DNA of 64,000 nt from Bradysia coprophila. Taxonomy: Eukaryota > Arthropoda > Insecta > Diptera > Sciaridae. The stretch spans positions 22,584,334-22,648,333 of the forward strand of contig NW_023503493.1 in assembly GCF_014529535.1 (NCBI RefSeq). The letters run 5' to 3'. The position numbers were made by a program, and so were the translations under genes. Within the stretch, counting starts at the first letter, position 1, and each line of letters begins with the position of its first letter. The notes below the pieces were generated by a model that was not told the DNA's origin, did no database searches, and saw only the letters and a program-made list of their open reading frames with translations. Positions 10,968-23,395 of the stretch are shown here, one piece after another.

Positions 10968-13007
10968 ACAATGATCTTAGTGAAAGCTATTTGGTCATTG
11001 TCCATGAAAATGATGATGCGACAATAATAATCGTATTATCACAGAAGTGGCAGTAGATAAATGAGTATGTGTTGAAAATTGCTTCGATTATAATTTTTCG
11101 TGCTAAATCTGAAGAGTCTCATTAAAATAATTTACTAAGATAATTTACACGCGAAGACGAAGATAAACTCAGTCTTAGATAAAAAAAAGCAGGTTCCTCA
11201 CCTACTTGAGACCTTCAAGTACAATACATGCATATTCGCTTTGATTTTTAGGGTATATTCACTGCGATATGTAAGAATGGATTCGTTCAGCCGAACCTTG
11301 TATGAAGCGTAAAGTCAAAGTGTAGTTCAATGAAACACAACACGTCTACACACAATACATTATGACCATTTAGAAATGCACCCAGAATAAGGAGTAAAAG
11401 AACCGTTCGTATCGCGTTACCATCTTTTCAATAAATGGCTAATTACGAGTATATTAAGATTGCTAGTTTCTGCATTTCTTCCGATAAACGAACACGCCTA
11501 GTCTTTCAATCAATTTCAAAATTTATTGCAAATTAATAGCATTTGACCATTGCAAATTTACCATTGCATATTCGCTTAACCTACTGCATTATACGCTTAA
11601 TCGATATTAAATATATAAAAAAAAATGAAATGCATTCGTACCGAACGTATTAATTTTAACGTGATTTACGCAAATTTAAATACCGCTAAATGTTTGTCGA
11701 ACACGAACAGCCCGTAGGAAAATGAGCTGAGAAAAAGAAGCAACAAAAACATTACATTTTTGCTATTAAAATACACAAAAAAATGCAACTAAAATCGGTA
11801 TCTGAACACATTTAGCGCTTGTGTAATAAGAACAATAATGAGGCAAAGACAATGCAATGCATATCGATGCATATTTCTAATGATATCCCCTAAAGACTTT
11901 AGGGTGGTCTTCCTCGTCTTTTTCATCTCTCGTCTTATTTTATCTCATAAATTTGCAGCATTTATTTTATTATATGCACACACACCGCACACCGGTGCAA
12001 TGGTGTAATATGAAATAAATTCGAATCAATGTTAATATTTAAAAAAAAAACAGTATCTGATCGGGAATGGATTTTACATTATTTTTTTCGGTTTATCTCC
12101 TTACAACATTTATATGTGCTTTTGCCGGTTGATGTTCGTGTTTCCGACCAACTTTACTATCGATGGAAACTATCAGCTTACTAATAAATCAACAATTTAT
12201 GTTATTGGCTTCGATTTGAATCTGGCGGCCCTTTAGTAGTTTTCAGTCGATTTTAGCGTTCGTATGAATTAAGAAATATTTTTAAAAAAATTAATAATTT
12301 TTCATCATCACCCGAGACGGTGCACTAATTTCGTCATAATCCGTATTGGTGTTTCAGTATGTTTGGTGCACTATCTAAATAATGAACCTATAACACGACC
12401 TCATTATTAAATACCAAAAATGGTTAGACGGGCTAATTCGGAAAATTCCAATAACATCTCGGGAGAAAATGTGCAGAAAATGAGAAATCGAGGAAAAGTA
12501 CACAGAGAATTGGAATTCAATTAAATTGTTTCGTTTCGTTCATTTTTTGGAATTTGGAAAGTTCCTACGACATAATCCTTCAATCTATGCCTTTGATTGT
12601 ACAATTGTACTGTTTATTTTTAGTATAGTTTTTAACTTATTGCGCATTTATTATAGCATTTTAGGCCAATAAATTCACGTCAGTACGAAGAATACTAGGC
12701 CCCACCTCTTGGGTGGGTGGGTCAGGTCCCTTGACTGGCTATTTTTTTTCTATAATTCCAGCCTTAGTTTTCTAGCCATTTTTAAATGAGGTGGTGTTTT
12801 TGAGATCACAAAATTAAAGTCACATGAAAAGGTGATGTCTCTTTTATTCAGAAAACAGCAGTCATCACATGCTTCATTTTACTCATATTTATTTAATTTC
12901 CTGAAGAAACAAAAAGAGCTGAAGGTCCGGCGAGCGATGTCTTACTCCTAAGTTGAGTCTCCTATATAGTCTACTAAAAGCGCTGAACAGGTGGCGCATT
13001 TCTTGCT
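10968..13007. other. Gene-free AT-rich flank
   Basis: No exon, domain or long frame is convincing. The part next to 10968 should include the promoter of the phosphatase gene, but no core element is obvious. Confidence 0.4.
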
Positions 13008-14495
13008 TACCTCTCGAAAAAAAAACTCATGTGGATTACGGCTCTGGCAAAATTCACTCTCGTGCAAACACTTTAGGAACGAAAAATTTCTTTTAAGAAC
13101 GCGATTTCACGCAAAAATTGTCGTATATCGCAGATTACCAGTCCAATAAAGTCCAATGTTCGAATTTAACCACATGAATTACGATACTGGTCGAAAACAC
13201 TTAATATTTTCAAATCTGCGATTTTCGAAGCCTCTGAGAATTACTCGAGTTATCGTGTTATCAAGCAAGCAAGATTGTTCTAGACTTCTAGATTGTTCGA
13301 CCAGAAATCCAGATTCACTTACTCGTCGAATAATTTTTTTTCTGGAAATCCGTTGCAAAAATGTCGCGGTAACAAGTTGTGTTTACAATTATACTCCAAC
13401 CTCACTACTCCAATATTATCCATCTACGAACTTAAAATCGGGTAAAAATTACTTAAGTTATCACGATAACAAGGAAAAGCGTCTGAGTATAATTTGGCGT
13501 ATTTCCTGCCTACCTCTTGAAAAAATATAACTCGTGTGAATTACGGCCCTCGCTTCGCTCTGGCCACAAAGTTCACACTCGTTCAAACATTTTACGAACG
13601 AAAAAAATTCTTTTAAGAATACGGATTTCACGCAAAAATTGTCTTATATCCCAGATTACTAGTCCAATTAAATTCCAATGTTCGAGTTTAACCACATGAA
13701 TTACGCTACTGGTCGAAATTGATTTTTGAAGCCTCTGAGAATTACTCGAGCTATCGGTTTCTCAAGCAAGCAAGCAAAAACTCTTTTGGGAAGTACTTCT
13801 TAATTGTTTGACCAGAAATCCAGAATTTCACTACTCGTCAAATAAGAAATTTTTCTGGAAATCCGTTGCAAAAATGTCGTGGTAAACAAGTTATGTAACA
13901 AGAGAAAGCGTCTGTGTAGAATTTCTCCCATCTCGTTGTTCGAACATTATCCATCTGCAAACTCAGCCTCAAGATTTTCAATCTTCGTCGATTAAGACAA
14001 AATCTTTGAAAATCGGATAAGAATTATGGAAGTTATCGCGGTAACAAGTAAAAAAATCTCTTGAGAATTACTCCCATCTCATTACTCCAATATTGCCCAT
14101 CTACGAACTTAACCTCATGATTTTCATTCTCCGTCGATTAAAACCAAAATTTAGCAAATCGGTAAAGAATTACTCGAGCTATCGAGTCCACAAGGAAAAG
14201 CGTCTGTGTAGAATTTCTCCCATCTTGTTGTTCTAACATTATCCATCTGCAAACTCAACCTCAAGAATTTCAATCTTCGTCGAATAACACAAAAAATTTG
14301 AAAATCTGATAAGAATTAGGGAAGTTATCGCGGTAACAAGGAATAAAATTCTCTTGAGAATTACTCCCATCTCATTATCCCAATATTGCCCATCTACGAA
14401 CTTAACCTCATGATTTTCATTCTCCGTCGATTAAAACCAAAATTTTGCAAATCGGTAAAGAATTACTCGAGTTATCGAGTCCACAAGTGTACGGA
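13008..14495. repeat. Degenerate tandem repeat region, units of about 146 bp
   Basis: From about 13.9 kb the spacing of the CTCCCATCT block is 146, 146 and 147 bp (about 13924, 14070, 14216, 14363). Alternate units resemble each other more, giving a higher-order period of about 292 bp. Further left, a block of about 500 bp (13008 to 13500) repeats from 13511 with substitutions. Most units contain a version of AATTACTCGAGTTATCG and of GGTAACAAG. There is no coding potential beyond chance frames. Confidence 0.75.
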
Positions 14496-14889
14496 CGTTT
14501 TCTGTATTTAACGTTTTTTGCCAATGTAGAACATTTTCAAAATATCAAAGTGAACTTAGCGTTACGGACATTTAAGGGTATTTTCTTTCATAAGACCCTG
14601 ACTTTCAGTCAAGGGAATAAAAATTTTTAGTTCCACAGAGGAGTAAAAATGCCAATTATTTTTGGTTGTTGGCCCACTTCCTGCGATATATTCTTTTGAT
14701 TGTTTCTTTTACAGTCGTTTTTAGCTCACTGCAGAGCGGTTGTACTTATCGATTATAAGTCAAAATAGTACATAGGTAGAAAATGTAAGAAAGTTCTAAG
14801 AAAATGTGCAGTAAATGGGAATTTTAGTAGAAGTTCCCAAGAAATGTGCAGAAAATGGTAATTTTACTTTTTTTTAAATCCCAGGAAGC

Positions 14890-16250
14890 TAAGGCTTAAG
14901 ACAGGTCAGGTCAGGTTGACCTGATAAATAAATTGTCATTGACCTGACCTGACCTGAATTTTCAGGTCATGACCTGAAATGACCTGATACGACCTGACGA
15001 CCTGAAATTGAATTTTGGATTAAAACTAAAGTACTTGAAATCGAGTTGCTCTACACATTTTTGAATGTAATATATCTTTGGAAGAGCCTAGGAACTTGTA
15101 TTGATCCATTTTTTCTTGAAATTAGTCAATTTTGTTTAGCTCTTAGATTTTTACTGTTGACTGTTGATCATGAATCACTGCTAAGACCTTGTCTAAGACC
15201 ATAACAACATGTAGGACTGTTGACTGTGACCGTGGGCCATCAATCGCTGCTAAGACCTTGTCTAAGACCATAACAACGTGTAACAAGTGTTTTTAACAAA
15301 GGTTTTTTGAGGAAAAAAAAAAGATTTTAGTTGGTAGCTAAGATGAGGTAGGATCGGGTTGGCTCATTGGAAACAAACTGCCCTTCCATCTAGAAAACCT
15401 AGGATCCTGCTGATGGAAAGTAACGTTCCTAAACGTACCCAAGTTTCTTCATAATTGAGTAGTTAGGGTGTTTGCTATCAACGAATCGTACACATATGCA
15501 AATTTTTCTGCAACAGAGGCATATTTATGTATTTTCGAGTTTCGACACCGTTTTTGTTGTCAGCTTAGTATTTTATATCTGAAAAAATGATTTTAAACAC
15601 TTACTTAACGTAAATTTGAGAGTGGTCTAACGAGTGAATATTTTTTGAAATCGAAAAATTTGATTTCTTTCATAAAGCATTTATCAAATTACTTCAGGTA
15701 TAACAATCATCAAAGATTTTTAAGATCATGAACCGAAGCGATAGCGGAGGTTCGTGACGCTAGTCGACTCCCTAAGAAAAGAAAACAACCAACGGGAGAC
15801 AAAGGAACCTATATATAGGCGAACATTTTAACTTTTCCATACTGAACCAAATCAAAAAAAAATTATGTTCAAACGAAAGTGCTCGTCAATACGAGTTCAA
15901 CGAGCTATAGATCATTAAAAACGTTGGTCCACATCCGGAGAAAACACCACTTGAAAACCACTTGAAATGAAGCATCTTCACACATTTGGTGAAAATTGAT
16001 TACGTTGAGGCGCAGAATGCGTCACCAAAACCGATATCAAACGTTTTGGAAGTTTAATTTTTACTACACTAGCGTCACCTTTTCCTCTTTGATGTTTTTG
16101 TGGGATTTTCATTTTCATAAGATTTCAGGTCATCAGGTCAAATTGAAAATTATCAAGTTTGGTTATCAGGTCATTTCAGGTTGTCAGGTCAGTTTTGACT
16201 TGACCTGACCTGAAATTTTCAGGTTGACCTGATCCCGATAGTAAGCCTTA
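14890..16250. mobile_element. Element with AGGTCA-rich inverted subterminal repeats
   Basis: The termini are a perfect 9-bp inverted repeat (TAAGGCTTA at 14890, TAAGCCTTA ending at 16250), flanked on both sides by GAAGC, a likely 5-bp target duplication. Both subterminal regions (about 14898-15010 and 16127-16235) are packed with direct and inverted AGGTCA/TGACCT half-sites. The interior has an 80-bp tandem duplication (15160-15290, block CTAAGACCTTGTCTAAGACC). No transposase frame exists. Confidence 0.75.
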
Positions 16251-16654
16251 GAAGCAAAAGGATGAGAATTTCGATTGTTTTTGGTTGTTGGCATACTTTA
16301 TGCGGTATTATCTTCTAGTCTATATCTTCGATTGTAATGTTCCTTTTTAAAGTCGGGTTTAACTCGTTGCAGCGCTTTTGGGTTTATCCATTTTAAGTCA
16401 ATAAACCTACATTCACACATGGAAACAAACATTCCAAGTCAAGGATGAGATTCTCATCTACAACCGTAGCCAAAATAGTGCACCACATTAAGTTTACAGT
16501 GCTATTCACGCATTATTATTTTATTATTATAATTTTTTCTGGCAAATTGATTTGCTAATGGTCAGGGTAAATGTCGAGGCTTGTTTTGCTTTTGGATTAG
16601 TGTAAATCCTTCAACCTGTTACAGACGGCAAGCATATATGACGAGTATTATTAT

Positions 16655-17325
16655 CGAAAATGCTATTTGCAGTTCCTGCAAATAGTGGTTCATGGAGACT
16701 ATTCGCGGGAACTGTAAATAGTTTTTCATGGAGACTATTCGCAGTAACTGCAAATAGTTTTTCATGAAGACTGTTCACAGAACGTTTTTCTTATAAATGG
16801 AGAAATTCAAGGTCGAAATTTCGTATATTTAAGGGCGAGAATACATTCCCTGAAAAATAGTTGAAAATAACTGAAAAATGAATACGATCCATTGGCTGAA
16901 AAATGTTTGAAAAAATCTGCAGGTGACTTTATTTAAAAGTTTTCTGCAATTTTTTTTTCTAAATAAGATACAAAATTTACTTCTATATTGAATAAATTAT
17001 TATTTTGAATAATAGTCTCCACGAAACGCTATTCGCAGATAAGATGAATGGCATAACAAATACGTTGTATCATTTTGCGCCGCGCAAAATGACACAACGT
17101 ATTTGTTATGCCATTCATCTTATCTGCGAATAGTCCCCCATGAACACTAATTGCAGTTCCTGCGAATAGTCTCCATGAAACGCTATTCGCAGTTAGTGCG
17201 AATAGTCCCCATGAAACACTATTTGCAGTTACTGCGAATAGTCCCCATGAAGCACTATTTGCAGGAACTGCAAATAGTCTTCATGAAGGACTATTTACAG
17301 TAACTGCAAATAGCGTCGGTCTATT
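16655..17325. repeat. Foldback minisatellite with palindromic units
   Basis: Imperfect units of about 40 bp alternate a palindrome such as CTATTTGCAGTTACTGCGAA with a spacer like TAGTCCCCATGAAACA. They occur on the left (16655-16785) and, more numerous, on the right (17010-17325) around an AT-rich centre. Within the right block, 17034-17127 is a separate near-perfect hairpin with arms of about 45 bp closing at GCGCCGCGC. Confidence 0.8.
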
Positions 17326-17576
17326 ATTATCGGGTCTATTACTCCCATCGATCAAAGCATTTTTAATTTGTTGATTTCAAATCTTGTACTTCAATTTATT
17401 AACATGCCTTTTTCTATATAATGGACAATATTACCCAGAGCTTGTCATTATTTTTGTCGTCATTATCGATAACAGATGAATAGCAGGATGTAAATCGATT
17501 AATTGTTAAACGATGGAAGTCTTCTTATTTGCTCTCATGTTGTGTAAACTTTAGTTCTCTTCTTTGTCTGTTGTTT

Positions 17577-18612
17577 AGACCCGTACGAAGTACTGGGGTC
17601 TTATGCGTTTACGCATACGTCCGTAACACGTCGAATTGGACTCCCTGAGTAAGGGGAAACCTATTGTGGTTGTTTAGAGATGCCAAATCAGTGAGAAAAA
17701 AAATGACCGTCTGTCCGTCTGCACGATAACTTGAGTAAAACGCATCCGATTTTGAAAATTCTTTTTTTTCCCGTTTGGTAATGTCAAAAGACAGGCTAAG
17801 TTCGAAGATGAGTGATTTTGGATCGACCCTTCCCGAGCTGTGGCCCAATAACTGCTTCACGGTTTTTCGAAGATATCTCCGGACATTCAAACGTTACACT
17901 TGTAACTGATACGTCAAATAAAAGGTATTTACAATACCGATCGACAAAAAAAAGTTTATGGAAATCTGATGACCGACTCGTGAGTTAGACCCCTTGGTGT
18001 GAAACAGGCACAGGGCGGCAAGCAGTTTTTGCTTGTAGGTCGGCCACATTTCAACATATTTCGTCTGTTTTAGCTTTATTAGATAGGTATTGACCGTACC
18101 AATCAGGGAAAAAGTTTTTGAAATTATGTTCTCCGGAGCGTGAGCTAGGTCTCTTGGAGTGAGCTCTTATCTGGCTACTCGGCCGTACAGTGAACGTGGA
18201 GTATTTTGTCAATATCTCGAGTAAATTTTGACCGAATTTCATGATTTTTTTTTTGTTTGAAAGGTATTAACGAATGTAAAGCGTCGGTTAAATTTCCGGT
18301 CTCCTAACAAAATGGCTGCCGGTGGCCATATTGGATTTTAATAAAAGTGATATATATATATTGGGAAAAATGGTACTTAGAGTGTGTCTGTTAACATGGA
18401 AATAATTTGTTATGTGTGTGGGGTGTTTCAGGCATTCCATATATGGACATCTATATATATCTTTATTCACCTATATATATATACAGGCATATAGAGCTAT
18501 ATAATAGCATATTCATCTGTGAAATGTTTATTTGTAGGAAAGTATAGGTAAATATAGCGGTATATAGCTGTTTAAATAGGAATTTATGAAAGTTGACTTC
18601 GTACGGGGCTGT
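17577..18612. mobile_element. Diverged copy of the 'CCCCGTACGAAGTAC' family
   Basis: The left end reads ACCCGTACGAAGTACTGGGG, followed by the family's ACACGTCGAATTGGA block and the GTCTGTCCGTC motif. A matching end, CTTCGTACGGGGCT, lies near 18612. The interior is diverged, and 18340-18560 has become a TATA-rich microsatellite. A second end-like sequence (TTTCGTACGGGTC) is at about 18766. Confidence 0.6.
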
Positions 18613-18779
18613 CTATATTGCCTCCGGCAATTTATTTGTATATGATAACAAGGCAATGAAAGATAATGTAAGTGATTTTAAAGGGCGAATAGCTTTTCAG
18701 TAGAGAATGAAGTAAAAGAAATGAAGAGTTTCACAGTAAAGGCTTTTGATACGAATAGGTGTTTCGTACGGGTCGGCGT

Positions 18780-18952
18780 TAGCTATGTTTTTGATTTGTG
18801 ATCTCCCAAGCTGCGTTTGGTTTCGGTTTAAATTGGAATTTTGATCTTTAAATTGTTGAAATTGTTCTGTATGTTAATGAATCGTCATTTTTGTAAATAC
18901 GCCAGTAAGGTTTTACCCGTTGGTGGAAGAAAATAAATAAATAAATAAATGT
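18780..18952 (+). mobile_element. 3' tail of a non-LTR element or SINE
   Basis: A stretch with no open frame ends in five AAAT repeats (about 18931-18950), the kind of tail left by target-primed reverse transcription. The upstream limit is arbitrary. A second AT-tail (AATAAAGAAACTG plus a run of A) lies at about 19118-19143. Confidence 0.45.
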
Positions 18953-20644
18953 GACAGGTTAAAAACTCATCTTTCTCGAAATTTTTTCGCTATGATTTTT
19001 TGTAAACTTTTTCTTTCAAACGCGATACTTTATAATGAATCTATGTCAACATAGAGCAGCAGGAATAATTTGTTCCGTGATTTCCTTTGTTAGATTTATT
19101 CTATTTGTTCTATCAAACAAATAAAGAAACTGAAAAAAAAAAAATCCAAGTCAAGGACTCTCACTTAGCATAGTGAATTTGCTGCGTAAAAACGAGAGAT
19201 GGCCTAACTATTCCCATAAATTTTCGAACACTAAAATACATGCTACACAATCCGAAAAATAATCCTTCGAATATGACCTTTCGACTTGACCATATCTCCT
19301 TCCTAGAGCAAATGGCAATTTACAATCTTAAATTTTTGATACAACAAACTTTTTCTATTCCGTAAAATTGTGCTCATAACCAGAGAAGACTATCATCTCA
19401 TTTCGAACCGATTTATCCAACGTCGTATCTATCTTGTTTCGTATTTTATCATAATATTAGATTTGAAACGAGAAAAAAGGAGAATATATTTATATGCTTC
19501 CACACAAATAACATTTATATTATTGCAAAATGTTTCGAAACAAAGATAAGATACAGCCACAAAGTATATTCATATGGTAGGTACGTTTCTACTAAAAAAA
19601 ATGTAATATGCAAAGAGAAGTAGAAAGTTTATTGCTTTCGAAAAACCAAAATCTTATTGCTCATTTTATTGGAGTGGACGTTTGAATAGAAATGGTCAAA
19701 TTATACGGACAACTTTTTTTTGCTCTTCATTTCGGGTGTATAACTTGACCGCTTTTTCCATAAAAAAAGTTTATATATTTTGCATGTGTTTCAAATGCAG
19801 AGTGGAAAATGGTTGCATGGTGAAGGGCCACCAATATATTTCATTTTTTGTTAAATTATGTGTGACACATGGACGTTATTACTTTATTAGATTATGTACG
19901 TTTACCACCACCATCCACCATGTACATATTATACCGCCGGTATACCATAAATATACCAACTCAGGAGTGAACATTAATAAAAATAAATGTCTTACTCGAT
20001 TTGGTTGGAATTTTCTCGCCATCACGAAAATGTTCACGTCAGAAAACCCATTGCCGAGACTTCAACGTGTGGTCAGATTCTTTTATTTTTATTTCTAAAT
20101 GTCAGCATAACATTGGAAATTGTACATAAAATGAACAGGTTATTCCGCGTTGCACCTTGGTTTTATTCTCCATCATTGCTCTTTTTGTACTTTGGAGGTA
20201 TAAGAACTGAAAGAACTGAGAAGAGTGTGTGTATAATATCAGTCAGCGTACACACGGTTATATCAAAACAACAAATTCTTTGTTATTATTTCAGTTTTTT
20301 TTCCTCCTTTTTTTCTCATTTTTATATAGATTGGCCTTTAGGTGTGAAGCAAAGAATCGCCGGTCTGTAATCATCTGCGTTAATAGGCGAGCTCATCGCG
20401 AACTTCTAATTATCTACCGTTCATATACATAGGCTGATCTCGGTTTTATTTTAATTTATCTTGTTGTTATTGCGTATGGTGGATGGTTGATGGATTCGTT
20501 TTAGAGGTGGAAAAGTTAAAAAAAGAAATCGTTTTTGATGTAACACTTTATCAAGTTCGAAATTTAATTGTTGAATAACATTGCAAAAAGGCTATGTTGC
20601 GCCACCTATTAGATTAATAGTTGAACAATACTTTACGTCATTAG
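18953..20644. other. Gene-free AT-rich stretch
   Basis: Open frames of up to 138 codons occur (for example 19682-20098) but their products are composition-driven, with long Phe/Tyr runs and no domain. I support no gene here. Confidence 0.4.
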
Positions 20645-21111
20645 AATAGTTATTTGAGTATCTGTTTTGGACGATTGTTTTTAGGCAATTTCGCGAGTTG
20701 TAGCCCGAACGAAGTGAGGGCTACATGCGAAAGTAAATGTCACTGTCATCATTTTACTTTCGCCCCGTGGGCTTGCGTATTTGCGGGCCGAAAGTAAATG
20801 TCACTGTCATCATTTTACTTTCGGTCCTCATATGTCTCGAAAACACATGTTCACTTGATTGAAAGTACGCATTGAGTGTAGTGTTGTGTTGACGATAGCT
20901 AAATGTTTTGTGAGCAAGTGAATGTATGTTTACAGTAATTTCATTTGTTAAATTGTTTTTATTTTTATACCAGGGGGCTGGACCCCCGCGCTTTTCGGCA
21001 TTTTGGTGTTTCTACAGCAAATTTTGTTGATAACTCAACAGTTTAATTAAAATTATGATTTGTTTCGGACCGAAAATACAAATCTTCCGCAGTATTTGGC
21101 ATAAACGAGCC

Positions 21112-22113
21112 ATCAGAACAGTCGGAGCGTTTGCTGCGACTGAGCCCCGTACAAACCCGTATATCTATTGCGTACGTGAACCTAGTACGTCTGTCACCCT
21201 ACTTTGACCGTAAGCCTATTGCGCCGGTTAATGTAGTTAAAGTAAAATTATTATGGAATGTGTACATCTTAGAAATTGCGCATAGCGCAATTACGAAGCC
21301 CCGTACGACGTTCCTTTAAAATAAAACAAAAATTTCAAATAGCCCTAAAATTTTAATTTATTGAGTAAAAATACACATAGGGCCCTAGTACCGGCCTTAG
21401 TCCGAGGACCCAAATTTAATTTTTTTTCAACAACATTCTATTCGGCCTTCGATTACCTTCCAAATCAAACAAAAATTACGAAAAACGAATGAAATTTACT
21501 CGAGTTCTATGTAAAATACACATAGGGCTCTAGTAGCGGTCTTAGGCCAAGGACCCAATTTTTTTTTCACCAACATTCTATTCGGCCTTCGATTACCTTC
21601 CAAATCAAACAAAAATTACGAAAAATGAATGAAATTTACTCGAGTTCTATGTAAAATACACATAGGGCCCTAGTAGCATTTCACTTCTAAGGCCCTAACT
21701 CACGGTCCACTCACCCGATTTTAAAAAACTTTTTTTTTCCTGGATTGGTATTGACAATACCTATCATTTGCCGTGTCATTTACATTTCCATCGTTTGTTT
21801 TGCCATAAATATCACCAAAAGACCTTAAATCACTTAGGTGGCCCTAACTCACGAAGGGCCGACCCGAATATGCCCATCTTCGAACTTAGCCTCACTATTT
21901 CGACTATCTTTCAGGGAATTTTTTTTTTTTGAAATCGGATTTGATTTACTCAAGATATCGACGTGACGGACAGACGGACAGACAAAATTTTTATTGGGAA
22001 TTCGTCATCTATGAACATAGGCAAACACTTTGCCCTTACCGTCTGCCTCGAATTCCATCAATTACACACGGCATCGTAATCCTATAAGCCCCTTTGTACT
22101 TCGTACGGGGCTA
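21112..22113. mobile_element. Third copy of the 'CCCCGTACGAAGTAC' family
   Basis: It starts with the family's inner block (CATCAGAACAGTCGGAGCG), has the AATTGCGCATAGCGCAATT palindrome at about 21275, and holds three diverged units of 140-146 bp (block ACACATAGGGCCCTAGTA). It ends with the family terminus ACTTCGTACGGGGCT. Confidence 0.75.
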
Positions 22114-22132
22114 AAAATAGTATGCATCACTC

Positions 22133-22232
22133 GGGGCAAAAGTAAAAAAATTCAAATCGTGTGATTGCCGCCCTTTCCTGCGGCGCGGGCTGCAAACTTC
22201 ACACGTTTGAATTTTTTTACTTTCGCCCCTTG
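22133..22232. repeat. GGGGCGAAAGTA hairpin, copy 1
   Basis: Arms ending in GGGGCAAAAGTAAAAAAATT and its complement flank a GC-rich loop of about 45 bp. Outside the arms, AATAGTATGCAT and its near-complement form a further outer stem. Confidence 0.7.
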
Positions 22233-23249
22233 TTATGCAAAATACTATTGTCTGTTTCTGCAATATTTTGGAGTTAAACAGTTGAATTGTTTATTTTTAT
22301 ACATTTTTGTCATTTATGTTCTATATTGCTATTTTCATAATAAGGTGGTAAATGGGATTGTTTTGCGCACTAGATGTGCACATCGTGTGCGCAAAAGGCC
22401 CATTTACTACAGTGTTATGAACATGAACAAGGTTTTATCTTCTGTAATGTCATAATCACAATAAAAAACAAATTTCAAAAATCAAACTGAAACATAAACA
22501 CGCCATGACGCCGTCACTCATTCATATTCCCCACAAATAAAACACACATCTAGTATACTGTCAAGAATTTGTCAATTTTCAGTGAATAAATGAGAAATTA
22601 TCGAAGTTTTCCGTGAATAAATGTGAAATTATCGAAGTTAGCCGTGCGCAAATGACCATGTATCGAAATTTTCAGTTAATAAACGTACGTTCTGTGAATG
22701 ACGTGTTTAAATCTAGCTCATTTTGATTCTAAAAGTGACACTCAAATTGTGAATATTGTGACATTACAGGAGATAAAAACAATTTGTAAGTGGTCGATGA
22801 CAAGTTAACAAATTTAAAGGCAGTCTGAAAACGTAACTTAATTGAAGTTTTGCAATAACTAAATTGTGCCGGTGAAACGCTCGCTGTCTTTTTTCTATAC
22901 TTCAAGAGTACATTGGCTGTGAGTTCAATGTTGATTAGTTCTTTGCCATAATCGATCATCTGGCTCCGTGTTGTCCCAGAACAATAACTAATTTACTCCC
23001 GAATTTTTAAAACATTACGATTCAGAAATAAATATAATCAGCGAACTCGCATTTCCAATGTTAGCCATTGTAACACACTTGGAATGAAACCTAGTGTGAT
23101 CAGTTGATTTATCATAACAAACAATTTGGTTACAATGTTTTGGTAAGTTCTGAAGCCTGTGCCACTGTATGGATGTGATTGATTTTGATGATATATTTTT
23201 TCCTGACCTAATGCAGTTCGTATAACTAACAAATCAGGCACACTGAAGG

Positions 23250-23395
23250 GGAAAAATAGTACATTGAATACAAGGGGCGAAAGTAAAAAAATTCAACCGT
23301 GTGCGAGAGTTGATGCCCGCGCCGAAGGCAAGGGCCTCAATCGCACAGGTTGAATATGTTTACTTTTGCCCCGAGTCGTTCATACTATTTTTTTT
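23250..23395. repeat. GGGGCGAAAGTA hairpin, copy 2
   Basis: It has the same architecture as the copy at 22133: an outer stem AAATAGTAC..GTACTATTT-like, an inner stem GGGGCGAAAGTAAAAAAATT with its diverged complement, and a GC-rich loop (GCCCGCGCCGAAGGC). Confidence 0.7.

Noticed and set aside
13156..13530. 124-codon frame
   Set aside because: It lies wholly in the degenerate tandem repeat region and is not preserved in the neighbouring copies.
19682..20370. Overlapping frames of 138 and 127 codons
   Set aside because: Phe/Tyr-rich, overlapping, no domain or splice support; typical of AT-rich noncoding DNA.
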